This document shows, piece after piece, positions 1-7,941 of a DNA stretch of 8,982 nt. Both the position numbers and the translations under genes were made by a program. The DNA is taken from the NCBI GenBank assembly GCA_012031335.1, contig JAAUTT010000128.1, forward strand, positions 1 through 8,982. Direction: 5' to 3'. Under the pieces are notes generated by a model. It saw nothing but the letters and a program-made list of their open reading frames with translations. It ran no database searches and was not told where the DNA came from. Position 1 is the stretch's first letter. Each line of letters starts with the position of its first letter. This DNA comes from Bacteroidales bacterium (lineage in GTDB: Bacteria > Bacteroidota > Bacteroidia > Bacteroidales > JAAUTT01).

Positions 1-88
1 GAAAATGGAAAACTGCATTGAACTGGCCACAGACTCCCTAATGGGGCTGAAAGCATACACTGTTTTTAAGAAACTTTTAAACAGGTAA
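1..88 (+). CDS. trpD: Anthranilate phosphoribosyltransferase, C-terminal end (partial)
   Basis: Only the last 28 codons are in the window (reading from base 2, stop TAA at 86-88). They read as an amphipathic C-terminal helix, with ENCIELATDSLMGLKA followed by a lysine-rich end. This resembles the end of TrpD proteins, where a conserved Cys/Ala-rich stretch leads into a final helix. TrpD transfers phosphoribose from PRPP to anthranilate, the step just before the TrpF and TrpC reactions. The identity rests mostly on position: trpC starts 1 nt downstream and trpF, trpB and trpA follow in operon order. No catalytic residue is visible. The remainder of the gene lies upstream of the window. Confidence 0.75.
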   Translation, partial: KMENCIELATDSLMGLKAYTVFKKLLNR

Positions 89-89
89 T

Positions 90-870
90 ATGACAATCCT
101 GGACACTATTATTGCCGAGAAAAGGAAATTTGTAGAAGAATGCAAGAAAAATATATCGCCAGATAGCCTGGAGAATACTTCCCTATTTCGGCGAAATACA
201 ATTTCGTTGTAAAAACAGACTTTTGCAACCGGGCTCTTCCGGTATAATTGCCGAATTTAAGCGTCAGTCGCCATCAAAGGGTATAATCAATAACAAAGTG
301 GAACCCGAAATCATTACCCGGGCATATCAGGAAGCTGGAGTTGCTGCAGTATCTATTCTTACTGATCAACCATTTTTCGGAGGTAACCCTGAGGATATCA
401 TAAAATCGAGGAATAATCTCTTTGTTCCCATCCTTAGAAAGGATTTTATTGTTGATGAATACCAGATAATTGAAGCAAGGGCAATGGGAGCCGATTTAAT
501 CCTTTTAATTGCTGCTGTGCTCAATAAGGAGGAAATCAGGAATTTTGCGCATCTGGCACGGTCGCTTGGTATGGAAACGCTCTTTGAAGTTCATGATCAG
601 GTGGAACTCGATAAGTTATGCCCCGAGGTCACTTTGGTTGGTGTAAATAACCGTAATCTGAAAACCTTTGAAGTGAATATCCAACAATCTATAGAATTAG
701 CAAAGAATATTCCCGGAGAGTTTTTAAAAGTCTCCGAAAGTGGCATAGAACAGGTCGAAACCATAAGAATGCTTAGGGAAGAAGGCTTTCATGCTTTTCT
801 GATAGGGGAAAATTTTATGAAAACAGCTAACCCGGGTTTAGCTTGCCATAATTTCATCCGTGAATTATGA
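90..870 (+). CDS. trpC: Indole-3-glycerol phosphate synthase (one apparent frameshift)
   Basis: This cytoplasmic enzyme closes the indole ring, turning CdRP into indole-3-glycerol phosphate with loss of CO2 and water. The start is the ATG at 90, 1 nt after the trpD stop; the protein begins MTILDTIIAEKRKFVEE, as expected for the family's N-terminal helix. An apparent extra base near 210 (TTG-T-AAA) ends this frame, and removing it gives ISLKNRLLQPGSSG and a protein of about 259 aa, the usual length. Family residues in corrected numbering are E55 and K57 in AEFKRQSPSKG, K117 in LRKDFI, E166 in FEVHD, N187 in VNNRNL and S217 in SESGI, matching the catalytic and binding set of known IGPS enzymes. 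The TGA stop overlaps the trpF ATG (ATGA at 867-870). The family is certain; the frameshift is most likely a sequencing error. Confidence 0.95.
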
Positions 871-1503
871 GTGAAAAGATAGCCCCTCTGATTAAGGTTT
901 GTGGTATGCGAAATGCCGTAAATATTAAAGAAGTAGCTGAATTATATCCTGCTTTGATGGGTTTTATTTTTTATCCTCCTTCAAAACGTTATGTAGGAGA
1001 AGGTTTTTCACTGCCTGCCGGAATTTCCAGGGGTATAGAAACTGTTGGTGTTTTTGTAAATGAAAGCCCTTCAAAAGTAATTGAAACGCTGAAAGCAGTT
1101 GGTTTAACTACTGCCCAACTTCATGGAAATGAAACTCCTGACGAATGCCTCCAGATCAGAAACCAGGGCTTCAAAGTAATGAAGCATTTGGAATTGATGC
1201 TATGGTAAACTGGGATATCATGGAACCCTACACCCAAGTTACCGACAGGTTTGTGTTCGATACCAAAAGCGATATGCATGGAGGGAGCGGTGTTAAGTTC
1301 AATTGGGCGCTATTAGCTGCATATCCCTTAAAGCATCCATTTCTTTTAAGCGGAGGGATTACACCTGAGGATGCAGAACCATTAAGGATTTCAAACATAC
1401 CTTTTGTGCAGGATTCGATATCAACAGCGGTTTCGAAACGAGCCCTGCATTAAAGGATATAAATGCATTGAAACGATTTATTGATAAAATAAAATTACCA
1501 TGA
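867..1503 (+). CDS. trpF: Phosphoribosylanthranilate isomerase (two apparent frameshifts)
   Basis: TrpF carries out the Amadori rearrangement of phosphoribosylanthranilate to CdRP, the substrate of TrpC. It is a small (beta/alpha)8 enzyme. The protein opens with a short lead and IKVCGMR, which contains the catalytic cysteine (C12). The general acid D132 lies in FDTKSDMHGGSG, followed by FNW and LSGGI, the phosphate-binding region, and then AGFDINSGFE near the end. Two single-base losses break the frame: a G missing near 1184 (GFKVMK to AFGID) and a G missing near 1407 (PFV to AGFD). With both restored the protein is 212 aa, normal for TrpF, and ends at TGA 1501-1503. That stop overlaps the trpB ATG at 1500. 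The start ATG at 867 overlaps the trpC stop, suggesting translational coupling. No catalytic residue is lost in the corrected reading. Confidence 0.94.
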
Positions 1504-2685
1504 GTTATTTTTGTTGACGAGAAAGGTTATTTCGGAAGATTCGGAGGAGCCTATATTCCTGAGATGCTTCACAGAAATGTAGAGGAACTCAGGCAAAATT
1601 ACCTGAAGATCATGGATAGCGAATCATTCATGAAGGATTACCAATACCTCTTAAAACATTATGTGGGACGCCCATCGCCCTTATACCCTGCTGTTAGGTT
1701 GAGTGAAATTTACAAATCCAGAATCTTTCTTAAACGTGAAGATTTGAACCATACAGGGTCGCATAAAATTAATAATACGGTTGGACAGATACTTATTGCG
1801 AAATCTCTGGGTAAAAACCGTATCATTGCCGAAACGGGAGCTGGTCAGCATGGTGTAGCCACCGCAACGGTCTGTGCCCTGATGAATTTAAAAATGTATT
1901 GTTTATATGGGCGAAACTGATGTGGAACGTCAGTATCCCAATGTAATGCGTATGAAGATGCTGGGAGCAGAAGTTGTTCCGGTACAAAGCGGGAACAAAA
2001 CCCTCAAGGATGCAACCAATGAAGCAATACGCGATTGGATTAATAACCCGGAAGATACGCACTATATTATCGGTTCAGTGGTGGGACCGCATCCTTATCC
2101 CGATATGGTTTCCAAATTTCAGAGCATTATAAGTGAAGAAATAAAATGGCAACTTAAGGAGCATACAGGCAGGGAACTTCCCGATTATGCCATTGCCTGT
2201 GTGGGGGGAGGTAGCAATGCCATTGGTACTTTCTATCATTTTCTGGATCATCCGGAGGTAAAACTTGTGGCCGTAGAAGCTGCCGGCATGGGTATTGACA
2301 GTCACGAAACGGCAGCAACCATCGCCTGTGGCAAGCTGGGAATTATTCATGGAAGTAAAACGTATCTGATGCAAAGTCCCGACGGACAAATAACAGAGCC
2401 TTACTCCATCTCGGCAGGTTTGGATTATCCGGGAATCGGACCAGTTCATGCTCACCTGCACGACACCCAAAGAGCCTTGTACTTAATGCTACCGACAACG
2501 AAGCGCTGGAAGGGCTCTTGAGTTAACTCAGGTAGAAGGAATTATTCCGGCTCGAATCGTCGCATGCCCTGGCAGCCTTGAAAAAGCTTAGTTTCAGACC
2601 CGAAGATATCGTTGTAGTTACTATTTCGGGTAGGGGAGATAAAGATATGGATACTTATATCAACCATATGAAAAAGAGTTTGTAA
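1500..2685 (+). CDS. trpB: Tryptophan synthase beta subunit (several apparent frameshifts)
   Basis: This PLP enzyme condenses indole, channelled from TrpA, with L-serine to make tryptophan. The start is the ATG at 1500, overlapping the trpF stop. Correcting one extra T in a T5 run (about 1507-1511) gives [20 protein letters not shown], the typical N-terminus. K89 in HTGSHKIN is the PLP lysine, E111 in ETGAGQHG the catalytic glutamate, and [10 protein letters not shown] binds the cofactor phosphate. Further indels are an extra A in the A5 run 1890-1894 (restoring CIVYMGETD), a lost base near 2484, a lost T near 2519, and probably a lost CT near 2552 (restoring PALESSHA). The end has the SGRGDKD motif and stops at TAA 2683-2685. 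The corrected length is about 395 aa, normal for the classic TrpB1 type. Single-gene identity is certain; the exact bases involved in each shift are inferred. Confidence 0.95.
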
Positions 2686-2724
2686 TGCAAATTCTGAAGC
2701 CTTAATTATTTTAAAGAAATAGCC

Positions 2725-3499
2725 ATGAACCGAATAAATCAACTGTTTCAAAACAAATCAAAAGATATACTTTCGGTATACTTCACAGCTGGCCATCCCG
2801 AACTTAATTCGGCCTGGGTATCATAACCACCCTCGAAAAAAGTGGTGTGGATATGATTGAACTTGGGATGCCCTTTTCCGATCCGCTTGCCGATGGACCG
2901 GTTATTCAGCAAAGCAGTCAGCAGGCGCTTGCCAATGGAATGAACCTGACATTGCTTTTTCAACAATTAAAAGATATCCGCCAGCATGTTAAAATACCTT
3001 TATTGCTGATGGGTTACCTGAATCCCGTTATGTATTATGGTATGGAACGGTTTTGTAAATCGTGCCGCGAAGCCGGTATTGACGGTGTAATATTACCCGA
3101 TTTACCTCTTGAGGAATTCGAGGCCGACTACAAAACGATGTTTGATCAATATGATCTGCGGTTTATTTTTCTGATTTCGCCGCAAACTCCTCCTGAAAGA
3201 ATCAGGAAAATTGATGCACTTAGCAATTGCTTTATTTATTTGGTATCATCGTCGGCAACAACAGGAGCAAAGGGATCTATCTCCGATGCTCAGAAAGAAT
3301 ATTTTAAAAGAGTAAAAGCTATGAAATTAAATAATTCCGTAGTGGTGGGCTTTGGTATTTCGAATCGCGAAACCTTTCAGGATGTTTGTCAATATGCCAA
3401 CGGAGCTATAATTGGCAGTGCTTTTGTGAGATTATTGGAGCAGGAAGGCTACCAGGATTCGTCAATAACCCAATTTATAACTGATATAAGGGTAAATAA
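2725..3499 (+). CDS. trpA: Tryptophan synthase alpha subunit (frameshifted; end uncertain)
   Basis: TrpA cleaves indole-3-glycerol phosphate to indole and glyceraldehyde 3-phosphate and passes the indole to TrpB. The ATG at 2725 follows trpB by 39 nt and gives MNRINQLFQNKSKDILSVYF. A base is missing near 2814 (restoring NSALGIITTLEKSG). The catalytic pair is present as E46 in MIELGMPFSD and D57 in PLADGP. The active-site loop reads SSSATTGAKGS, and VVGFGI and IIGSAFV form the phosphate-binding part. As written, the frame runs through the terminator hairpin to TAA at 3608, which is unlikely. One G more or less at 3490-3492 ends the protein at 3499 (FITDIRGK) or 3495 (FITDIR), giving about 256-258 aa, the normal length. 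I chose 3499 because other G-run errors here are losses. Identity is certain; the exact stop is not. Confidence 0.92.
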
Positions 3500-3532
3500 A
3501 AAGAGCCGGTGTGATTCCGACTCTTTTTATTT
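3494..3532. terminator. Bidirectional rho-independent terminator between trpA and the lipoprotein gene
   Basis: The arms AAAAAGAGCCGG (3498-3509) and CCGACTCTTTTT (3517-3528) pair with one C/A mismatch around a 7-nt loop (TGTGATT). Pairing extends outward through AAAT/ATTT to about 3494-3532. A T-run follows the stem on both strands, so it can end transcription of the trp operon from the left and of the - strand lipoprotein gene from the right. The trpA stop (about 3495-3499) and the lipoprotein stop (3550-3552) flank it closely. Confidence 0.88.
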
Positions 3533-3549
3533 TATTCTTTCGAATATTT

Positions 3550-4427
3550 TTAATCGTTATAAAGAAAAAGGTCAGTGTCAATCGATTCACCTTCAATGGT
3601 TACCTTAACCTTATCCCAGCAATTGGTGCGGTTAAAATCAATGTAAAGAAGTTTACCTGCTACATTGACTTCGAGTTTACCTTTTTAATACATAAGTCTG
3701 ATAACTTAAACTCAAGCGAGTCGGTAGTTTTCGTGTTGTAATTAAATCCATCCTTTGACGATCCCTTGGCGGCTTCAAAAATGGCAAATTTATCGTCCCA
3801 GATCAGGAATGGGGTAAGTGCTCCTTCCTTCCATGTGATTGTACGCGTAAAGCTGCGTGTAATGTAATACTTTCCACTGAATGTTATTTTACCATTCTCC
3901 AATGTTACCTTCATTGTTGGTTTTCCGCTAACGAGTCCTAAATTGGTGATTGTTTTCTTGCCTTCAACAAGAATTGAATCATTCATCATGAAATTGTCAA
4001 GTGATACGGTACGTACAGCATCCTTTTTCCGTATGCGGGCACTCTGGGTTATTTTGATAGTACCATTTTTCTTTATCCCGTTCAAAGAAATGTAATTTGT
4101 ATATACGATAGTGATTTCCTTGGGGAAAGAAGCGGCAGCTGTATCACCCGAATTTTTGGTCACTGTAATAACCCTTGAACCATTAGTGGTGGCGCTTTTC
4201 AAAGAACCCGATACTGCAGGATATTTACTGTTTTCGAGTGTGGCAAGAATTTCTTCCGATTCGGCATATAGATCGTTATAAACAGCATCAGATTTCAGAT
4301 TTACAGATGCTACCGTTACTGCATCCGATTTTGTGGCGGTTTTTTCATCATCCTTTTTGCAAGAGTAAAACAAAACAACTCCCGATACTGCAATTACTGA
4401 CACCAGAGCTAAATACTTCTTTTTCAT
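3550..4427 (-). CDS. Bacteroidetes lipoprotein of unknown function (one apparent frameshift)
   Basis: The protein starts MKKKYLALVSVIAVSG, a short basic segment and a hydrophobic core, then FYSC with a likely lipid-bearing cysteine at residue 23. The next residues, KKDDEK, resemble the Bacteroidetes lipoprotein export signal, so it may be displayed on the cell surface. The rest is rich in Ser, Thr, Lys and beta-type strands (for example PKEITIVYTNY, KKNGTIKITQSARI, VEGKKTITNLG). This pattern recalls a widespread family of uncharacterised Bacteroidetes lipoproteins; I cannot name a function. As written the frame ends at 3660. Adding one base in the T5 run at 3682-3686 continues it as KKGKLEVNVAGKLLYIDF and then CWDKVKVTIEG, ending LFLYND at TAA 3550-3552, for about 292 aa. 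That tail fits the family and ends just before the shared terminator. It is monocistronic and divergent from the permease gene. Confidence 0.85.
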
Positions 4428-4554
4428 TTTTCTACAATTTTTGTTAATACGCTTTGAATTAATTGATGTATAATAGGTTTAATATTTACTATTTTAATTT
4501 TTATAGGTTTCTTTTCAAGGGTAAAATGTCATCGTTATCGCATAAAAATTAAAT

Positions 4555-4562
4555 TATCTTTG
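4555..4562 (+). promoter_or_regulatory. Candidate Bacteroidetes -7 promoter element for the permease gene
   Basis: TATCTTTG matches the Bacteroidetes primary sigma factor -7 consensus TAnnTTTG exactly. It ends 21 nt before the ATG at 4584, which would give a short leader of roughly 13-17 nt. No good TTTG -33 element is visible at the expected upstream distance (about 4530-4536 reads TCATCGT), so the call rests on the -7 box and its position. It lies in the divergent intergenic region and would drive the permease and the YkgJ-like gene. For the lipoprotein on the other strand I see only a one-mismatch TACCCTTG (4523 to 4516), which I do not call. Confidence 0.5.
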
Positions 4563-4583
4563 GGCCGCTTAATAAAATATGGC

Positions 4584-5528
4584 ATGTCGAAAATTAAAAT
4601 ACTCCTTGTATATTCAGGTGTAATAGTTGCAATGGTTTGCTGGAGTCTTTCGTTTATCTGGTATAAGGATATATATCATTTTCTTTCTCCGTTTACTACT
4701 ATATTGTTTCGTTTGACAATCTCCGGGGTCATATTGTTTACCGTTTCTTTTATTCTGGGCCAGCTTCAAAAAGTTAAAAAAAAGTGACCTGAAACTTTTT
4801 TTCTTCTTAGCCTTATCAGAGCCTTTCCTTTACTTTATCGGCGAAAGTCTTGGAATGCAGTATGTAACTCCTACCATTGCCGCTGTAATGGTTTCTCTGA
4901 TACCACTGGTTGTACCTGTTTTCGCATACTTCCTTTTAAAAGAACAGATAATTAAAAAAAATATTGTTGGGGATATTTTATTTCCTTTGGTGGAGTGATC
5001 CTGGTTATTCTTAATAAAGAAATGCAGCTTACGGCTTCTCCCAAAGGTGTTGCTTTAATGAGCCTGGCTGTAGTTTCTGCTGTAATGTACTCAATAGTAC
5101 TGCGTAAACTGGCTCAAAATTATAATCCGCTAACGCTTATTTCGTGGCAAAATTCCATTGGTGCTATTATGTTTCTTCCGCTGGTACTTATTTTTGAAAA
5201 CAAGGAACTTGGGAGTATCGATTTTACCGGTAAAATGTGGATACCTTTATTGAACCTCAGCGTTTTTGCATCATCTATTGCTTTTTTGCTCTATACATAT
5301 GGTGTTCAGTCATTAGGCGCATTCAAGGCAAATATATTTACAAACACTATTCCTGTTTTTACAGCAATCTTTTCGTACTTTATGATGGACGAGAAACTGC
5401 TTTCGCATAATATTATTGGTATTGTATTGGTGGTTGGCGGACTGGTGCTATCGCAATTAAAACCCATTAAGGTTATGGGAAACAGGAAACGAAAAAGGTA
5501 CAACACAAATGAAATACTCCATCCCTGA
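4584..5528 (+). CDS. EamA-family (DMT superfamily) membrane transporter (two apparent frameshifts)
   Basis: This is an inner-membrane permease with two EamA repeats of about five helices each. The protein starts MSKIKILLVYSGVIVAMVCW, whose first helix has the Trp-Ser pattern usual in this family. The first repeat ends with TPTIAAVMVSLIPLVVPVFA then FLLKEQ. The second ends with ANIFTNTIPVFTAIFSYFMM then DEKL and a final hydrophobic helix, followed by a basic tail (NRKRKRY). ATG 4584 is preferred over the in-frame TTG at 4560, which lies inside the promoter box. An extra A in the A8 run 4776-4783 and a lost G in the run 4969-4972 split the frame. Corrected, it is about 314 aa, normal for DMT exporters. 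Substrate cannot be read from sequence; relatives export amino acids, metabolites or drugs. The 3' end overlaps the next gene by 20 nt. Confidence 0.9.
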
Positions 5529-6015
5529 CCCTTCTACACTTCAGCTTATGGCTGATAAGGCACTTTCAGGCAGTAAACTTCTTTTTGGTAAATGGAAGAA
5601 AAAACCTCCCCGTAAACTGGACGATGCGGCCAAAAATGCTCATGATGAAGTGTTTGAAGAGCTGGATTGCCTGAAATGTGCCAATTGTTGTAAGAGTATC
5701 AGTCCGGTTATTACCTACAAAGATATGGAACGGATGGCAGGAGCCCTGCGGATGAGGCCTTCGGACTTTATGGAAAAATATCTTAGACAGGACGAAGACA
5801 ATGACTTTGTTTTTATTCAAACTCCTTGTCCTTTTCTAATGCGGGATAATTATTGCCAGGTTTACGATTCCCGACCAAAAGCCTGCAGGGAATATCCTCA
5901 TACCGACAGAATACGGTTTTATCAGATACTGGATTTAACCCTTAAAAACACTTTTGTTTGTCCTGCAGCTTACCATGTGGTTGAGATATTGAAAAGGAAT
6001 TCCGATATAAAATAA
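5509..6015 (+). CDS. YkgJ-family cysteine-cluster protein
   Basis: A 168-aa cytoplasmic protein with no signal peptide. The defining cluster is C54-x2-C57-x2-C60-C61 (CLKCANCC), followed by C107 in TPCPF, C116 in NYCQVY, C126 in SRPKACREYP and C151 in FVCPAA. This is the pattern of the YkgJ/UPF0153 family (Pfam CxxCxxCC), predicted to bind zinc or an iron-sulfur cluster. The biochemical role is not established. The order CPFL, YCxVYxxRPxxCRxYP is typical of the family. The ATG at 5509 overlaps the permease 3' end by 20 nt, which suggests translational coupling; a weak purine stretch (AAAAAGG) lies about 12 nt upstream. It is the only complete gene in the window with an unbroken frame. Confidence 0.93.
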   Translation: MKYSIPDPSTLQLMADKALSGSKLLFGKWKKKPPRKLDDAAKNAHDEVFEELDCLKCANCCKSISPVITYKDMERMAGALRMRPSDFMEKYLRQDEDNDFVFIQTPCPFLMRDNYCQVYDSRPKACREYPHTDRIRFYQILDLTLKNTFVCPAAYHVVEILKRNSDIK

Positions 6016-6041
6016 ATTCCGGTTTAAATCGGGGGAGGGGA

Positions 6042-6082
6042 ATCACCCCAAATTTCATCGACACAATAAAATTTGAGGTGAT
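6042..6082. terminator. Hairpin between convergent genes, possible bidirectional terminator
   Basis: ATCACCCCAAATTT (6042-6055) and AAATTTGAGGTGAT (6069-6082) form a 14-bp inverted repeat with one mismatch around a 13-nt loop. It lies between the YkgJ-like stop (6015) and the corrected stop of the - strand hydrolase (6095-6097), where a shared terminator would be expected. There is no clear T-run after either arm, so it could instead be an mRNA-stabilising 3' hairpin. The inverted repeat is read directly from the sequence; its role is inferred from position. Confidence 0.55.
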
Positions 6083-6094
6083 CGATATAAGGGT

Positions 6095-7782
6095 TTAACC
6101 TTTTCTTTTAAATTCAAGGTTTTTCACTCTGCCTAAATCAATAAACTTAAAACCAGTTATATTTTGTGGCTATCGCGTATAAATTCCAGCATACCTAACC
6201 GCTGGGTGAAAAACTGATCTTTGTCGACACAATCAAGTAATACTTCCTGATCAATGCCAAGATAGGTTTTGAAATTTTTGGGAACAACTAAGATTAATTT
6301 GTTATTCTTAACAATTACCGGATAAGAAACATTTAGAGGTTCACTAACATAATTACCAGAATAATTCTGAAGGTCGTTTATTGAAAGAACAGGAGGGTTA
6401 CCAGCCCTATAACCCTTAGGATGATGGTTGTTCTGATGCCAGGTTATCTCGGGGCATTTGCCATTAACAGGCTTATTGAAAGTGCATTGAGCGTCAAATT
6501 CTTTCAGAAAAAATTCAGTTTCACTTTCAGCATGCATCACAAACTTTGGAGCACCAGGTATGATCAGGAAAAGTGTGTCGCCGTTTTGTTCAAAGTTAAG
6601 TTTCATGCCATCGGGCATTCGGTAATTTCCTACGTACGATTTTAATATATCAGCTGAAGGCTTCATTTCGATGCGGTCCTTTTTAATTTCGGGAATCAGT
6701 TTATCTCCCAGATACAAATCGGCGATTTTTGTCATCAAACCATAGTTGTCGATATTTTCGTTATTGCTCATGGTAATGATAGCAAAATCATTATCAGGGA
6801 AAAACATTATCTGAGACCTGAACCCCATTGTGTATCCGCCGTGATCGGCTATTTTAATTCCTTTGTATTTCCAGACATTCAGTCCATAGGTATAATTTAG
6901 CGTATCGCCGTTATTAGTTGTATCCGAAGGGTTAAACATTCTTAACACCAGATCTTTTTCCCCAATTGGAGGGTTGAGGAGATTCTGCATCCAGATTGTA
7001 ATGTCGTTCAAACTTGTGTACAGGTTAGTAGAGCCATAGATGGACTCTGCATCCGAATTCATACGGGTAAAAGTCTTATCATTTTTCTTATATCCATAGG
7101 CTTTATCAATGATTACTTTTCCGCATTGGTCGTATATTATTGATTCTTTCATTCCAAGAGGTTTAAACACCTTTTCGGCAATAAAATCGTTAAAACTCAT
7201 CCCACTAACTTTTTCAATTATTTTAGCCAGAAGAAAGTATCCCGAATTTGAATAATTCCCTTCCTTGTTAGGAGTATAATTGAGTTGATGGTAACGCGAG
7301 ATCATATCAAATTCGTCAGCCGAGTCCCAGGGAGCCTCAAATGACAAACCGGCAAAAAGACGCAGGTTATCTGAAGAGGCAATGCCGCTGGTATGGTGAA
7401 TAAGATGTCGCGCTGTAATTTTTAAGCCATAGTCGGGAAGGTTAGGAAGATATGTTCTGATATCTTCATCCAGATCCAGCTTTTTCTCCTTTTCAAGTAA
7501 CAGTATACAATATGCTGTAAAATGCTTCGATACGGAAGCCAGATTGAACAGTGTATTTTCTGTATTTGGAAGTCGATATTCCAGGCTCATCATACCAAAA
7601 GCTTTTTTATACAGGACTTCTTTGCCCGAAACTACAGCAATTGCCCCTCCGGGAATACCGGATGCATTTAACTGGTTAACAAGAGAGTCGATTTTATTGA
7701 CAAGAAAAGTCTTTTCGTAATTTTGAGCACAAGCAGCATAGAAAATACTTATACTCAAAAAGGTAACAAACAATTGCTTCAT
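6095..7782 (-). CDS. Secreted serine hydrolase, class C beta-lactamase / peptidase S12 fold, with C-terminal repeats
   Basis: Residues 1-20 (MKQLFVTFLSISIFYAACAQ) form a signal peptide. Cleavage after ACA is likely; a lipidated C18 is possible but the lipobox is poor. The catalytic domain (about 30-360) has S83-V-S-K86 (SxxK nucleophile), Y177-S-N179 (YxN) and H314-G-G316 (the third motif, in ADHGGYTMGF). This set belongs to penicillin-binding-type hydrolases such as D-aminopeptidases, esterases and class C enzymes; the substrate is unknown. The C-terminal third carries two repeats opening LKSYVGNY and LQNYSGNY, like the lipocalin-like tails found after this fold. As written the frame stops at 6157. 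One more A in the run at 6162-6165 extends it through NITGFKFIDLGRVKNLEF to TAA 6095-6097 (about 562 aa). That tail is shared with the neighbouring paralogue, so the shift is almost surely an error. It probably acts in the periplasm, and resistance should not be inferred. Confidence 0.9.
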
Positions 7783-7941
7783 AATGATTTAAGTTTTGTT
7801 GAATTAATGGTATTATTACTGTCAACTTAAATGCCAACTGTTGTATTCCTATTATTATGAGCGTGTTGTTAAGGCCGATTGTCTGAACGTTCGTTTTTGA
7901 GATGTGTAAATATTACCTGGCAATGTTCGGAAATGAACTTG
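7783..7941. other. Intergenic region between the two tandem hydrolase genes
   Basis: These 159 nt hold no convincing open frame. There is an 8-bp palindrome GAACGTTC and a weak 4-bp hairpin (GTTC/GAAC) near the end of the second hydrolase gene. I find no TAnnTTTG match on the - strand ahead of the first gene, so it is unclear whether that gene has its own promoter or is transcribed from upstream of the paralogue. Confidence 0.4.

Noticed and set aside
2075..2470. Long open frame on the - strand inside trpB
   Set aside because: It is antisense to strongly conserved TrpB sequence and has no recognisable family features or start context. The same holds for the shorter antisense frames at 1823-2062, 2542-2966, 5306-5820 and the + strand frame at 6421-6645.
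2686..2724. Possible attenuator or internal promoter in the trpB-trpA gap
   Set aside because: Only 39 A/T-rich nt, with no Trp-codon leader, no stable hairpin and no TAnnTTTG match.
90..3499. trp genes as pseudogenes
   Set aside because: All catalytic residues and family lengths are kept once single-base indels are corrected, and no stop-creating substitutions are needed.
3511..3741. + strand open frame after trpA
   Set aside because: It begins inside the terminator hairpin and lies antisense to the corrected C-terminus of the lipoprotein gene.
4776..4783. A8 run at the permease frame break as a programmed frameshift or transcriptional slippage site
   Set aside because: The same kind of break occurs in nearly all genes, including trpC, trpF and trpB, where no such control is known. 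There is no conserved slippery heptamer plus downstream structure common to them. Sequencing error explains all of them.
6095..7782. True class C beta-lactamase (resistance gene)
   Set aside because: The SxxK, YxN and HGG motifs define the wider fold, but the extra C-terminal repeats and tandem paralogue fit the broad Bacteroidetes S12-type hydrolases, so resistance should not be inferred.
7860..7941. GAACGTTC palindrome and small GTTC/GAAC hairpin as an operator or mobile-element end
   Set aside because: Too short, no flanking direct repeats, no transposase or integrase nearby, and such 8-bp palindromes are expected by chance.
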